Notes under the pieces: generated by a model | What the model was told of the DNA's origin: nothing | Databases searched by the model: none | Seen by the model: the letters and a program-made list of their open reading frames with translations, nothing else | Assembly: GCA_950295325.1 (NCBI GenBank) | Contig: OX485803.1 | Location: forward strand, 14,820,001-14,884,000 | Length of the DNA stretch: 64,000 nucleotides | Direction of reading: 5' to 3' | From: Polytrichum commune | Taxonomy: Eukaryota; Streptophyta; Polytrichopsida; Polytrichales; Polytrichaceae | Position numbers and translations under genes: made by a program | Shown here: in pieces, positions 24,722-36,750 of the stretch | How the letters are laid out: every line of letters starts with the position of its first letter | Numbering within the stretch: the stretch's first letter is position 1

Positions 24722-24832
24722 CCAAGGCCCTCAGCCCGCATCTCATAGGAACCCCAAGGTTAACCTGCATCCTTAAGCCCAAAATCGTTCCTACTTGGAT
24801 GGGTGACATTCCGAGTGCTTGATTTCCGGTGC
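24722..24832 (+). ncRNA. 5S rRNA-derived sequence (Cassandra-type LTR or 5S-derived SINE remnant)
   Basis: The stretch follows the 3' two-thirds of plant 5S rRNA: CATCTCATAGGAACCCCAAG matches the CATCAGAACTCCGAAG block, and TTGGATGGGTGAC matches box C (AGGATGGGTGACC) almost exactly. It then diverges and ends near GGTGCACCC. It is not a working 5S gene, because the 5' third is missing and box A is interrupted by extra bases. In plants such sequence is typical of Cassandra retrotransposon LTRs, which carry a 5S-like Pol III promoter; a 5S-derived SINE is the alternative. It lies in the roughly 340 bp (24710-25045) that separates two parts of the duplicated fucosyltransferase tail. Confidence 0.5.
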
Positions 24833-25190
24833 ACCCTTCCACTTATGGTCCACCCAATCATATTGGAGGTATCTAGGTGAACCGGATACTAGGGGCTTGT
24901 CTGCGGCCGTTCAAGTGTTCACCTTTGAAAGGAGGCGATAGTCTTCAAAGACCTTGTAATTCTCACAATGCCCGTTTCAGGATTACATATGGACTTGGAC
25001 CAATTTGAAGATGAAGCAACACCATAATATTTCACACCGCTTCTTGTGGCTGCTCTGACATGCTCCTGCCAAGTCCAGGCACCAACAAGAATGGTGATTG
25101 ATTGATTGATTTGATTTGATCGAAGCAATCATCGCAGTCGCTGGGGATTAGAGTTAGGTGGTACCACCAACTGTTGTTGCATTGTGCTCT

Positions 25191-25484
25191 TCATTGACTG
25201 CGGTTGGGCATGATCTTCACCCCACCCATCACACCCTCACATGGCCTTATAAATGGGAGAATTGTGCTTGGATCCACACCCTTACCAAGAGCACCACAGT
25301 TTAGGTCTGCAGGGCAATGAAAGCGAGGCTCCCAATGACACACCCCAAGTTGCAGTGTCCCCGAGCTTGCAATGTCTCCTCTGCTGTTTCCAGAGTTGGT
25401 GATTTGGTGAGGATCCATGGGGTTACTCCACCTAGGGCTTGCGCAATGTATTCAAACGTCAACCAAGGTGTCACTAATTCAACT
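25191..25484 (-). pseudogene. Tandem fragment of the fucosyltransferase last exon
   Basis: This is a second copy of the 3' end of the fucosyltransferase last exon, lying about 460-470 bp beyond the real one. It still reads NCGALGKGVDPSTILPF and IRPCEGVMGGVKIM. Against the intact copy it has a 14-bp deletion at a CTGGT direct repeat, which removes the start of the STFGYIAQ motif. It also has a 2-bp insertion after the GHCNLG codons, so the two blocks are in different frames. No upstream exons accompany it. It is a dead tandem duplicate rather than an alternative last exon, though I cannot exclude transcription from readthrough. Confidence 0.8.
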
Positions 25485-25613
25485 GTAAGCCAAAAATCCT
25501 CATGTCAATTTGCACTCTGCCATGCTGATGATATGTCCACCACATTTGCCAGGTCCAGGAAAATAACAAGAATGGTGGTCCAAGCACTTGTCGCAGTCGC
25601 TGTGGGATTAGGG

Positions 25614-28600
25614 TTAGGTGGTACCAATAACTGTTGTTACATTGTGGTCTTCATTGACTGGGGTTTCAGCTTCCCTGGGCATGATCTTCACCCCACCAAT
25701 CACATCCTCACACGGCCTGATGAAGGGGAGGATTGTGCTTGGATCCACACCCTTACCAAGAGCACCACAGTTTAGGTTTGGAGGGGAATGAAAGCAAGGC
25801 TCCAAGGACACGCCCAAGTTGCAGTGTCCCTGAGCTTGGAATGTCTCCTCTGCTGTTTCCAGAGTTGGTGTTTTGGTCAGGATCCATGGGGTTACTCCAC
25901 CTAGGGCTTGCGCAATGTAGCCAAAAGTCGACCAGGGACTCGTCACCAGGGTGTCACTCAGAGACAGAAGGTAAATATCCGCCCACGCCTTTTTGTCATG
26001 GCTAAACCCATACTGTTGGTATTCTTCCTTGCTTGGGCTGTACACACCGATGTAATGGCCCCCCTCTGTGGCTTGGTCTGAGTAGAACTCCCTGAATTTC
26101 TCGTAGTAGATCGCGTCCAGGGAGGTAATTACAACTGCAGTGACTCCCTCCTTGCCACTTTGGAGGTGGTCGTCACTGCTGGCGGTGGAGTTTGGAAGCA
26201 AGCCTCTCTCCAACACACATTTCAGGAGCTGTAGAATATCAAGGTGCAAGGAGCTATGGTCAGTCTGGATGCCAATACTCTGAACTCTAACAGAAAGTAA
26301 GCTCAGGAATGTTAGTTATCCTTTATCAATAAAACTTTTCGTCCAGGGTTGGGTCCATAGGATTTCTGCATTGGTTGTTTTGCATCCAATATCAATAACT
26401 TCTTTCCACTTGTGATGTGTGCTGGTCGGAGGTAGGGTTTGTATTTAAATGAAGATTGAGTGACCTATTTTGGTTCATTGAGGGTCAAACTCATTTAGGA
26501 CCTTTTTGGCATACCACAATAAGTGTGACCCTCCCTGAACTGATATAGAATGTTCTTCGTTTAAACTTACCGAAAAGTTACCGAAATACGGAAGGTGTTG
26601 TATGCAAAACAACCAAAAGTCACGTTGAGTTAGAGGTGACTTGTTTTCATGCAATGGTTGAACCAGATGAGCTAGTCCAGAATCCGATTTTCAATAGGAA
26701 TCACCGCCTTATAGCCTTGCTGTGACTTTGCTTTAGAATTTTGGAGAGAGAGAGAGAGAGAGAGAGAGAGAACCTATAGTCATCTAACAGCGTGAAAGAA
26801 ATTCAGCAGTTCTATGATCACGGATGTTGTCATCGTGAGGGGTGTTGAAGGATTTGATTCGGATTAACCTGTACAGCTGGATTTTCTTTGTGTCATGGCT
26901 AATTCTGTGACCTCAAGGAGCTTCGCCACAGTTGGTGGAGATTATCCTCATACCAATGACCCATTTCTAAGGTTTTGTGTTGACAAGGGATTCTGTTCTT
27001 CAGCGGAGAAGTGTCTATTTTCTTAAACATAATTTTCCTGAAACGATCAAGGATGAGTAGGAAGGAAACCTCAAAGATACCTGATCCGCAACCACAGGCA
27101 TGGTGACATTCGACTCAAGAATGCGAACTTGCAGTCCCACTTGTCGCTCCGCACCAGCCAGATACGGCTGCCGAAAACGCAAGATGAGTCCCCACATCAA
27201 ATTAGACGGCCGGAACAGGTATCGAATCATGTGATGGAAAGTCGTCTCCCTCTCCGGAAACATCTTATCAAGCTCCACATGGAAATCCTCCACGAAGTGC
27301 AACCCCGGCACCACATAATTATTTGACCTAAAATACAACAAGGGCACCTTCTTCAAGTACTTCTGCACCTTCTTGCAGAAAAACCTCTTGTCATGGTCAT
27401 CATAGTCATGCATCAGGTTGAGAAACACGTAATTATTGGGTGGCACATCGGTGACATTCTCAAAACCTCCTTCCGACATCTGCAACAGATGTCCTAACCT
27501 GTTGCTATTCTCCCATATCAAAGTGTCCATCCAGGCATAATCATAACCCTCAGGGAGCAACCACGATGTGCTTGGGAAGGGTTCGCAAAACAAGCCTCCG
27601 ATGTCGGTACCGCTGTGATCGAGAAGCAAGACGCGATCCGTGAGCAACGCATACACGAATGCAGACATGATGGTGATCATCCGGTTGCCTAACCCACTGT
27701 TGGCAATCCACACAACGAATTGGCAGTCACCCAGAATTTTCCTGGAGTTAGGTCCATCTTTGTTGAATTTCTTGGCCTTGGATGCACACCTCCGGTGTCG
27801 ATCTTCGTACTCGCGGAGCTTGGTGATCAGGTACGGGGACGGCTCATAAGGTGAGGGTCTGCGAAGCAAACTTTCTTCGAATCGGCTTACGCATTTGCCG
27901 TTTTCGTACTGCGATGGAGGTAGCAGCAGGCCTCGCAGTGTGGGATCAATGACTTGGTACCTGTTCTTTATCCCTGCATTACCACATCATCTATGATGTC
28001 AAGCCAAAATTGAAGCATGAAGAGGATCGAACCTGATGGTTGGGAGGCTTGAATCTGTTCACAAGTCATGCCAAAATTTTGCATCCAAAGCCCTTCCAAC
28101 AGCATTGACTCAGTTGAAAGACAAAGCTGATGAGTCAAGCTACTACCATTCCATTTATTCATGTGAAGCAATCCATACAGACAAATCCTGTAAGATCCTT
28201 CCCACTACTTCCAGTGCTTGATATAAACATCTTGGATTCAAAAGTTGAAATTATGTATGCAAAAACAACTTGCACTGTTCTGTTCTGAACACAAAAATGT
28301 GGAGCCAAGGCCAACACAGTGCATCTTTGAATCCAACAAGAATGCTAATTAAGTGCTAATTAATCAGCCACTTGGGCCATTAATCATCTCTAATGTACAT
28401 ACTCTTACGTCCCAAATGGTCCCTGTGAGACACTATTGAGGGGAGACCACCACCAAATTATGACCTATTAAATTAACCTAATATCTGCTCCACTCAACTG
28501 GCTTAATGAAAAGTTTGCAGAGAAAGTTACTATCCTCGAAAGAATTCCTACTAGAGACCAGTGAGTCAGAACCACCCCTCATTGGACCGGCAGTGCATTA

Positions 28601-29723
28601 TTATCATTATTATTTTGGCTTGCAGTGAGGAGGCCTCCAAATCAAATCACTTACTCCATCCATTCCTTTCACACTTTCGTCCTACATTACGTAGGTCATG
28701 AGTGGGCCAGAAAAAAATTGCCTCTCTGTGAGGTCACTCTTTCACTACACTACTGGGGTCCAGCTAGAAAGTAAGAAAGAAAGGCTCTTTGCAGTGCTTT
28801 CGAGGACACCACAGAGAAAAAGAAAGTACACTGAATTATTACTGCAGTAGGTACAACAACAACAAGGCTGACTGATTGGACCTCCATGTCACGGAGTTGT
28901 GAAAGGATGATCCGGACCTCTCTAACTTACTCTTACCAGGCACTCTTTCTAAATTGTTATGAACTTGTGTGTTTATTGCTAAATTGATTCAAAATACAGA
29001 TGTTTAATGAAATGAAGAACTCCAAGGAAAAGTAGTAGCTGCCCCTTTCTTCCGAGATTGGATTAGCAAGAATCATGGACAAAGTGAAGAAACCTAAGGC
29101 ATATCCCCCACGACTAATACTGATTGACAATTGAAATTTAGGTCAATGCCATGTTCCTTTAATCTCTCCATTTGTGAATTTGAAGCAAGACGAGAAATGG
29201 AAGAGTCTTACAGTTGTAACCAGAGTCTTATGAGAATCTGCTGATTTCACTGGCATTTGAACACTCTGAAGTTGATGAATCACACTAGTAATCTATGTGC
29301 ATATTTTCAAGACTCTTCTCAATTGCTATGTTGGCTGGCAAGATTTTGCAATACTATAACACATGTTTGAAAAAGCACAGAGAATTTACCCTTGTGACAT
29401 AACCAACATAAGTCCAAGAACGAACTTGAAGCTTGACAAGAGTTCGAACTGCAACTAAGATTGATTTATTTACCTGTGTCGTATGTATGCTCGGTGTCGA
29501 AGTGGAGACGGTGTCGCCGGCTGAAGGCATTGTGCACCAAAAAGAAAGACAAAACAACGCAGATGCCCAGGAGTGTGAATAGAATCCCCACCATGCGAGG
29601 TTTCCGAACCAAGACATGTTTGCCCATCACCATGGTTCTTTTCCAGAAAATTTGACTAATCCAATTCAAGACAATCGATCGCAGCAGCTGCTGCAGGGAT
29701 ACTAACTTGGACTTTGATTTCAC
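25614..29723 (-). CDS. FUT: Plant alpha-fucosyltransferase (GT37, xyloglucan fucosyltransferase-like), 3 exons
   Basis: Exons are 29474-29723, 27081-27973 and 25614-26279 (250+893+666 nt, 602 codons plus stop), with donors GTAAAT and GTATCT and acceptors ATGCAG and TTCAG. The family moves fucose from GDP-fucose to cell-wall glycans in the Golgi. The protein is type II: a basic tail, then a membrane segment at about residues 44-63, then a lumenal domain. Seen motifs are SGLGNR (near 176-181), LLTDRVLLLDH, VGLQVR (near 362-367), SPWSTFGYIAQALGG (near 495-509), EPCFHSPP and the C-terminal FIRPCED. The family usually stops just after this, but here about 25 extra residues follow. Typical relatives, from memory, have about 520-560 residues and fewer introns. 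Another in-frame ATG (29633) would give a shorter tail. An alternative in-phase acceptor would start exon 3 at 26264. The substrate cannot be told from sequence. Confidence 0.9.
26743..26771. repeat. (AG)n microsatellite in fucosyltransferase intron 2
   Basis: An uninterrupted run of about 14 AG units lies in the 801-bp second intron (26280-27080). Confidence 0.9.
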
Positions 29724-31697
29724 TCAAGATTGTCTAAAGTGCACTAGCCGCAAGTCACTTTGAATGTCACTTAACCCTTTTTCCCTAGGATGGCACGGTG
29801 GCTTTGGAGATGCGGTGATAATGCCCACATTTTTAAATTTTTATTCCCTACAAGAAAGTTGCAGCGACTGCGTTTGCAACACAACATACAAGATTCGAGC
29901 TAAGTTCACATTTCCAGATGTAAAGATTCAGAAAGGGTTAAGAGGCCGGACAAAGAAGGAAAAAATCATCAAGAACATCTAGAAACTCGGAGAATGAAGA
30001 GGAAAGGGGCAATTAGAGAGGCGGCTAATCTGATCATCAATCATCAAGAAGTTTTGATTCAACGAAAAGTGGCGCTAATCTGAGGAAGAAAACAGGAACT
30101 TGAATTTGGTGAAAAGGTTAGGGTAAGGTAGTGGCTAAAGGAATTAAAATTGGGCTACTGAATGGCTTGGAGGATGGAAGAAAAAAAATGACACGTGATG
30201 ATAAATTTCTCCTTCGATTCCATCATCAGCCAGCAGGAAAACTCTTCGTTTCTTCCGCAACTCCAGCTCCAACTTCCTGACAGCGAAAGAAATGAAAAAA
30301 GAGGAAGATGACTCTGAGTTTCGCTTGAACTTCTAGTTTCACAGCTTACAGATCAGTGGGCGAGAAAAGTGGACCAAGCACTAGATGAGTGCAGACTCAA
30401 ATATGTTCGCTCAGTCACCCGAAACTTGATCATTTTGTAAGTTATTGCTCTTTTGCTTCGCTCTTTGAGTCCTGTCGTACTAGCAGATCGCCGAATACAA
30501 ACTCGGTGGATCAAATCGTTCGATACAACCTACCTCCGAACACATTCTTTCTCTCTTTTTCAACTTCTAAGAATCCACCTACCACCCACTCAATGAACGC
30601 CGTGTATATTTGGACCACCGTAACCCTTAACTTTCACTCACATCTTCAACCTCCGACCGCCAAGTGTAGGATGCGACAACCAACCGTGCACTCTTGGAAA
30701 GCTTCAACTTTTTCCCCACTCCCAACTTTTTCGAGGCTTCCAGGCTCACTCAAAAGATCAGATAAAGGAAGGAAAATAAATGGCCGGGATGATTGAGGAG
30801 GTGATGCCGCATTTTGAGGCTTAGATTTCTCTAAACTCCTGCTGATGCTTGAATCCGCATTAGTAGTCTGCGTTACCTGCGCTCCCTCCTCAACAATGCT
30901 TTAAACCAGAAACGCAAATCCACTCGTGACGGATTCATCATTCTCAGATGCATTCATCCCAGATCTGAGGGGGAGGTGGGACTTAATAATGGCGTGCTTC
31001 TTATAATCCATCCCACATATATTATTGCAGTTTTATTATAAGTTCTTTCTTCTACTTTCCGACTTCTTCTGCTGCTTCACCTACTACTACTAATAATGAT
31101 AAGATTCCAATCCAGCCACCCACCGCACCTTCAACAACTCCGAACAATCATCAGGACCGTCGTAACCCACCCTCAACACATCATCCTCAACCTCCAATCG
31201 CACAGATTGGCCTCAACTTCTTCCAACCTTCACTAATTATACCCTCACTTTCAATTCAAATAGGTCAGACAAGGAAAATAGATGGAGATAGAGGTGCATT
31301 TGAAGCTGACGAATCCCAAGTCTTAACCTAAAATCATCTGCTCTAAACTCCTACTGATGCTTGATTCCGTAACAGTTAAGTAGTGCGCTGCCTTCTCAAG
31401 GTTGATTCCAGTGAATCAGAAAAACGAAAATCCAAGCTCGGATGGATTGATCCTCAAAAAATAAGAAAAAATAAGTGAGGAAGAAGTGTGATGATGCATT
31501 CCTCGGCAGGACTCCTGAGAGCTCAGATCTAACTTACTTACGGAATGGACTTTGAAGTTTTCTTACAATCCGAACTTCAAGTTCATCCCTGCTGCAATAG
31601 ATCGAGTTAAGATGCAATACTACATAATAAGCTCATAGTTGCCGAATCCGACAGGGTGACCTATGTAAGTACTTATATCCCCCGGAATTATTTTGAT
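29724..31697. other. Upstream region of the fucosyltransferase gene
   Basis: Expected to hold its 5' UTR and promoter on the minus strand. I could not pick a convincing TATA box. Short open frames here are not supported. Confidence 0.4.
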
Positions 31698-31931
31698 CAG
31701 TGACAGTTACAGATGAACCGGTTGAGTTTGAGAAGCAACTGGTTGAAGTCCATCAAGACTTCAGGATAATAACCCATCATTTTAGAGGAATCCATAGAAT
31801 ATACCTCAAGTCAATGAAGAAAACACAAAAGATAACCCAATGTGTAATGTCACTAAGACTCAAGTCAATGAAGAAAACGTGAAATATAACCCAACGTCGC
31901 GAAGATCTTGACCAATCACGCCCGAAAATCT
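31698..31931 (+). repeat. Dispersed repeat, copy 1 of 3
   Basis: Starts near CAGTTACAGATGAACCGGTT and ends near CGCCCGAAAATCTCCCCGGA. It is shared with 36548-36750 and 37835-38045, all in the same orientation. This copy holds a duplicated CTCAAGTCAATGAAGAAAAC segment. Confidence 0.65.
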
Positions 31932-34900
31932 CCCCGGACACTGTACTATCCCCTCCAATCAAACTACCGTTGTTCAACCTTCAATCTTGGCCTTACAGTA
32001 CATCAATCTCCCAACATCGCAAGTAAGTACATCCCCTGGAATCTTCTTCATGTTTTTGGCTCTGGGTTAATTAGCAGCAGCAATTACACCCTAAACTCGG
32101 TAATATCAACCTTTGTAATGTCACTCACTCTCTAAACCTTAGGACAGTGAATGGGGAGATCCGAGATTTAATGTAAAATTAGCCAAGTGAAATCGATAAA
32201 TTATCGGTTTAATTTCAGTATTTTAGGTCGTATAATCGAAGGAAAAATGAAGTGTATAGGAAATCAACTGCTTCTGTAAAGTTGATGACGGTTTTCATCC
32301 CTTCCTATTCAAGAGTGGGTGGATATTAGTTGTCCCCACCATCTCCCACTGGTTCTTAGTTGGGTTGTCCGAGGGTATCTCCGGTTATAACTGGTTCTCC
32401 CACACCTTACCTTGAATCCTTCATCTGTCTCTTTCTATCTTTAAGGGTTTACGTGTACGGTGTTGTTGCGGGACTGCACCAAAGCTATCATCGCCATCCC
32501 TTTGTTAAGTGTTGTTTTAATGTTTTGCAGCGTTTATTTGATGTTTAAGGGTGTTGATTTCATATTTTTTAGTGCTTATTTGATGTTTTTGGTTGTTGCT
32601 TTCATGAATTATTGAGGGTATTTCATGTTTTCATACATGAATAATAATTATGATTTTTCTTTCAAATTATGATTTGAAATGATCTTTTATCATACGTAGT
32701 AATCAAAGTTGAATTAGTGTGCAAGTTGCCTTAAACTTAGTATGTGAACCAAGTTCTTATTTTATTTGTCAGTTTTGTAGCCGATTGCTTATAGAAACTT
32801 AAGGAAAATGACCGGGAAGCCAAGAGAACATTGGGTTTTTCACCAAATTAAGTTAGTAAGCTTAGGCATCAAGTGGATGAGCATAGACAACCACCGAATG
32901 ATACGTGGAAAGAGGGGTAAAAATCCGAGTCAACCCATAAACTCCCAGTTCATTGCCCTAGGGAATGGATGTTCTTAGTTTCAAATCTCACTATTTAATA
33001 TCACATTTCTCCCCCTCATATCGTGGGTTATGCCATTACTGTAAACCATCGAAGAAGTCAACCCATATCCTTGCATTGTGTCACATGTTTGCACTATTCC
33101 AACTGGATCGATATTTTAAAGAGTTTGGTGATCATTGGTGTGACGGGATTCTCGTGATGCGAAGGAGAATTTAAGGTTTTGTACTTTGGAGGTAGTTGGT
33201 GAGGAAGCTTGGATTGATGGAGTTATGAAGAATCTAAAGCGCACTACTCGTCCCACAAAGCTTGCTAGTTTTGACACCAAGTGTTGATTCTTTTAAACTT
33301 ACAACTACAATAGTTGGGTGTGATTTTATGTTTGCAAAATAATTGATCGTGGTAAACAAAGAGAAACTATGTTCTATTGTGCAATTGGTGGACAAAGTGG
33401 GAAGCAAACCCTCAAAATATAGCTAATCAATTCGTTAGGGAGCTCTAAGACATTGGGAGGGAGATATTGGTAATTTGCAAAACTGTGAATTTCAAGCTCC
33501 ACACAAACATGTTGCACGTTCGTTAGTGAAACATGTGCATCTTGTTCCTTCAAATCACGAGGTTGAAACCTTTAAACACCTAACTTGGCCAATTGTGAGC
33601 ATCAATTTCAACATTACAATGTTGCACTTTGTTTTATTTCATAATGTTACATGCTACACTAATCCTCTATTATCATGCATCCATGTTAACACTACATAAC
33701 TTTGTAATATCACGTGCACTTTGGTTGCCACAAGTGTGATACTATGGACTTTAGAATGTACACTAGTTATCCGAATTAGTTTGTGTTACTATTTAGAGTT
33801 TACACAATGCTATAGCCACTTATTTAATGAGAACATGTCATGCTAGTGTGGGTGGAAAATTAGCATGAAAATATACTAGTATGGGTCACACTAATTTTCT
33901 AGTCAAGGTGGAATTAATGTGGGTCCAAGATCCCATGTCTTTCCCTAATACCATGCCCACACTAGGACCAGTGGTTGGCCCACAACAGTGGGAGAGTGTC
34001 CATCTCGATACGAGTTCATGTCTTGTATGTAGTGAAGTGAATGGGTGAAACTGCAGTACATTACATTCAACGAGGTTACTATGAGGAAGACAAAAAATAA
34101 GAATAAAAATTCTTACTACTGTGTTATTGTACAATAGAAATAGTAAATTAAAAAAGAGACAAACTTTCCTCATCAAGTGGGACTCCTCTTGCTGCCACAG
34201 AGTAGCAATCAACCCTAGTATGGACCTACCATTAAGTCTTCACAAAGACTTCAACCCAACACATTGAATATTAGTCATAGGACAAAAGTAGCACAAATTT
34301 TAGAAAATCACACACATTGATTCTCTAGGAAAGAAATCAACGTGCCCTATGTTGCCTTTCCACTAGAAATTAAGCAAGAGTTGAAACTTTAATGCGACCC
34401 ACGTTGATTCTCATAACAAGAATTAGTGTGGGCTCTAGAAAATTACTGTGGCCCCACATTAGTAGGACTATTTAATGTAGGTAGTTAGTTAGTACCCACC
34501 CAATGCATTTCCGAGGGAGTCAACATGGATCACGATTTTCCACTTCCTTTAGATTCGGAACCCTATTCATCATGATTGAGTGAGTTATGGAAACTTTCCA
34601 TGGCCCAAAGTGAGGCCAAATTCAGAGGTGGATCGATGTCCCGGGAGATTTTGGGCATAATCGGTTGGGATCCTAATGTTTCCAAGTCCAACCGGTTACA
34701 TGTCGACATTCTTTTGGTTTTTCTTTATTGATTTGAGGTATATTTAAAAAAAATTATCTACAATGATGGGTAATTTTCTTGAAGTTTTGTCATAATTATT
34801 CATTCCTCTTCACTTTTAGCACTCAAATCATGGACATGTGTCATGGCACTGTTTGCTTGACCTAATTGAATTTCAGTCATAGCTTAATCAAAATTATGGC

Positions 34901-34996
34901 ACCTTATAGGCTCCTAATAGGGTCCTAATTGAGAATAGGCACCTCTACAATACATACTTACCACTTGCCATTTGCAAGTGGGGTCATAACATAATC
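31932..34996. other. Repeat-derived, gene-free sequence
   Basis: Fragments of the 1241-1947 family lie at 32090-32133, 32955-33090 and 33625-33770, apparently one copy split by later insertions. No gene seen. Confidence 0.5.
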
Positions 34997-35150
34997 AAGC
35001 AACATGCGTTTGTTCATGTGGATCTCGAGAGTGTAACCATGGGATGTCCCGACCTAATCCAAACTCCATATGAGTATCCTTGCACTAGGTTGGGGCATCC
35101 CGTGGTTAAATTGTCAAGGCCCACATGAACGAACGCCCACCGCTTAGGGC
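34997..35150. repeat. Foldback inverted repeat, arms about 60 bp
   Basis: The left arm (TTTGTTCATGTGG ... ACCATGGGATGTCCCGACCTA) pairs with the right arm read backwards (TTCGTTCATGTGG ... ACCACGGGATGCCCCAACCTA), with a loop of about 25 bp. A single arm of the same type is at 3070-3140. Confidence 0.6.
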
Positions 35151-35992
35151 CAATTTATACGGGGTCCCAAGCCCCAAGTCCCAACATGGAGGCGAAATCC
35201 CAACTTGTGAGGCTCAAGTAATCACCCAAATATGGTTAAATATCATTAAAATCAGTTCTTGATTAGTTTATGCAAAGTATTCACGGGACTTGGGTTGAGT
35301 GTCAGGTTTAGCTTTGTCCTCGACCCAACTCGAAACACAAGTCTCAAGCCTCACCTCCAAAAAGTGCGGCCATGTAGGCATCCATGTCATAGTTGGGACT
35401 TTGGACTTGGGGCCCCGTGTGAAGTGGTAAGTCCCAACTTCCATGCTCTCAACGGTTGAGATTGCATGGATTGACCTCATGTGACTTGGGACTTAGGGCC
35501 ACTTCACACAAGAGACTAAGAGCCCGTGACCATTACACTTCAAGCACTCTCATTCATGGAAAAGGCGGAGCCGGTCCGAGTTCGCTTCACACCACGCTTG
35601 AGGGACCAACAAAGTATGTGAATGCAAGATGGATGTTTCATGGTCACTTGGACTATTTTCAAAAACCATCTCTTGGAGGTAGACCTAACCACAAAACTGG
35701 GAGACCATCGCACTCCAAACGCTCACAACCGTTGATTTATTCCATTTCATCATGCGCAAGGACCCGCATGAATAGAAATGCATTGAAATAGCATTTGGTT
35801 GAGGGCCCGGTCACATACGACTTCACACTACGCTTGAGGGTCCGTGCCACGCTACATGATTTTGGAGGTGGGTTGGGACGGCCTTTGGACACTTTTCTTT
35901 TGGGCTCTCACAATTCCATGGTCACGGCTCTTGGCTCGGGCGTGAAGTGGCCCTTAGGACTTGGGACCCATGTCACGTGAACCCACCCGCCC
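35147..35992. mobile_element. Outer Tourist-like element containing a nested MITE
   Basis: TTA flanks both ends (35144-35146, 35993-35995). Inverted ends begin GGGC and share GGGTCCCAAG...AAGTCCC further in. The element at 35496-35953 is inserted in it. Confidence 0.6.
35496..35953. mobile_element. Tourist-like MITE, copy 2 (nested)
   Basis: A perfect TTA duplication (35493-35495, 35954-35956) and ends GGGCCACTTCACAC with an inverted partner. It is the reverse complement of 2393-2819 along most of its length, including the GGGCTCTTAGTC-like and GTGACC subterminal motifs. Confidence 0.8.
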
Positions 35993-36072
35993 TTAATAAT
36001 GCCACGACGACGGTCATGAAGCCGGTTACAAATCCCATTCAATATACATGCTCACTTACAAGCAACTTGGGA

Positions 36073-36090
36073 GCCTATAAAAGGGAGTTT
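36073..36090 (+). promoter_or_regulatory. TATA-like box without an assigned gene
   Basis: CCTATAAAAGGGAG is a strong TATA match in a G/C-rich stretch, perhaps from an LTR. No downstream ORF supports a gene. Confidence 0.25.
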
Positions 36091-36547
36091 GAACATGTGT
36101 GCCCATGAGCCTGCCAGATCATGGCCTACCAAGCAAAGTGCGTTACATGATGATTTGGGGCGGCTGGCGTGGAACCCAAGGTGACGGCCGGAGCTTACAT
36201 GGACGGACACCCACCCCTTTGAGCTAAAGGCCCCTCCCCTACCGCTATTTACCCGAGGTGAAAACGCATGCAATTCTATTGGAAGATGTATGTTTTCTTT
36301 TTGGGTTAAAATGATCTCAAATTTGATATTGCAGGGTCCAAATTACTCTAGAGGGATCTTCTTTGAGATGAATAAATCGCAAACCTGATGGGATCGTGTT
36401 TTTACTAGATCCCCTGCACTTTGGTAATAGTGGTGGGGGTCCCGAGTTCAAAGAGCCAGGTGTTTACACTAAATGTTGTCTTTATTGTTTGGGATCGTGC
36501 ATTGCTATCTATATCACTTGTATTTCCAATGATCAGGGAGAATCGGC

Positions 36548-36750
36548 AGTTAGTTACAAATGAACCAGTTGAGTTTGAGAAATAACCGGTTGAAGTTCAA
36601 GACTGCAGGAGAAATTACCGATCGTTTTAGAGGAATTTCAAGAATATACCCCAATTTCATAAAGGGGAACCGGAGGATGTGAACATGTAACCAGTTGGAC
36701 TGGCAAACACTAGGATCTCGACCGATTATGCCCAAAAATCTCCCCGATCA
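36548..36750 (+). repeat. Dispersed repeat, copy 2 of 3
   Basis: Begins near AGTTACAAATGAACCAGTTG, ends near ATGCCCAAAAATCTCCCCGA. Confidence 0.65.

Noticed and set aside
25191-25418. 75-codon open frame as a separate gene
   Set aside because: It is the frameshifted copy of the fucosyltransferase last exon.
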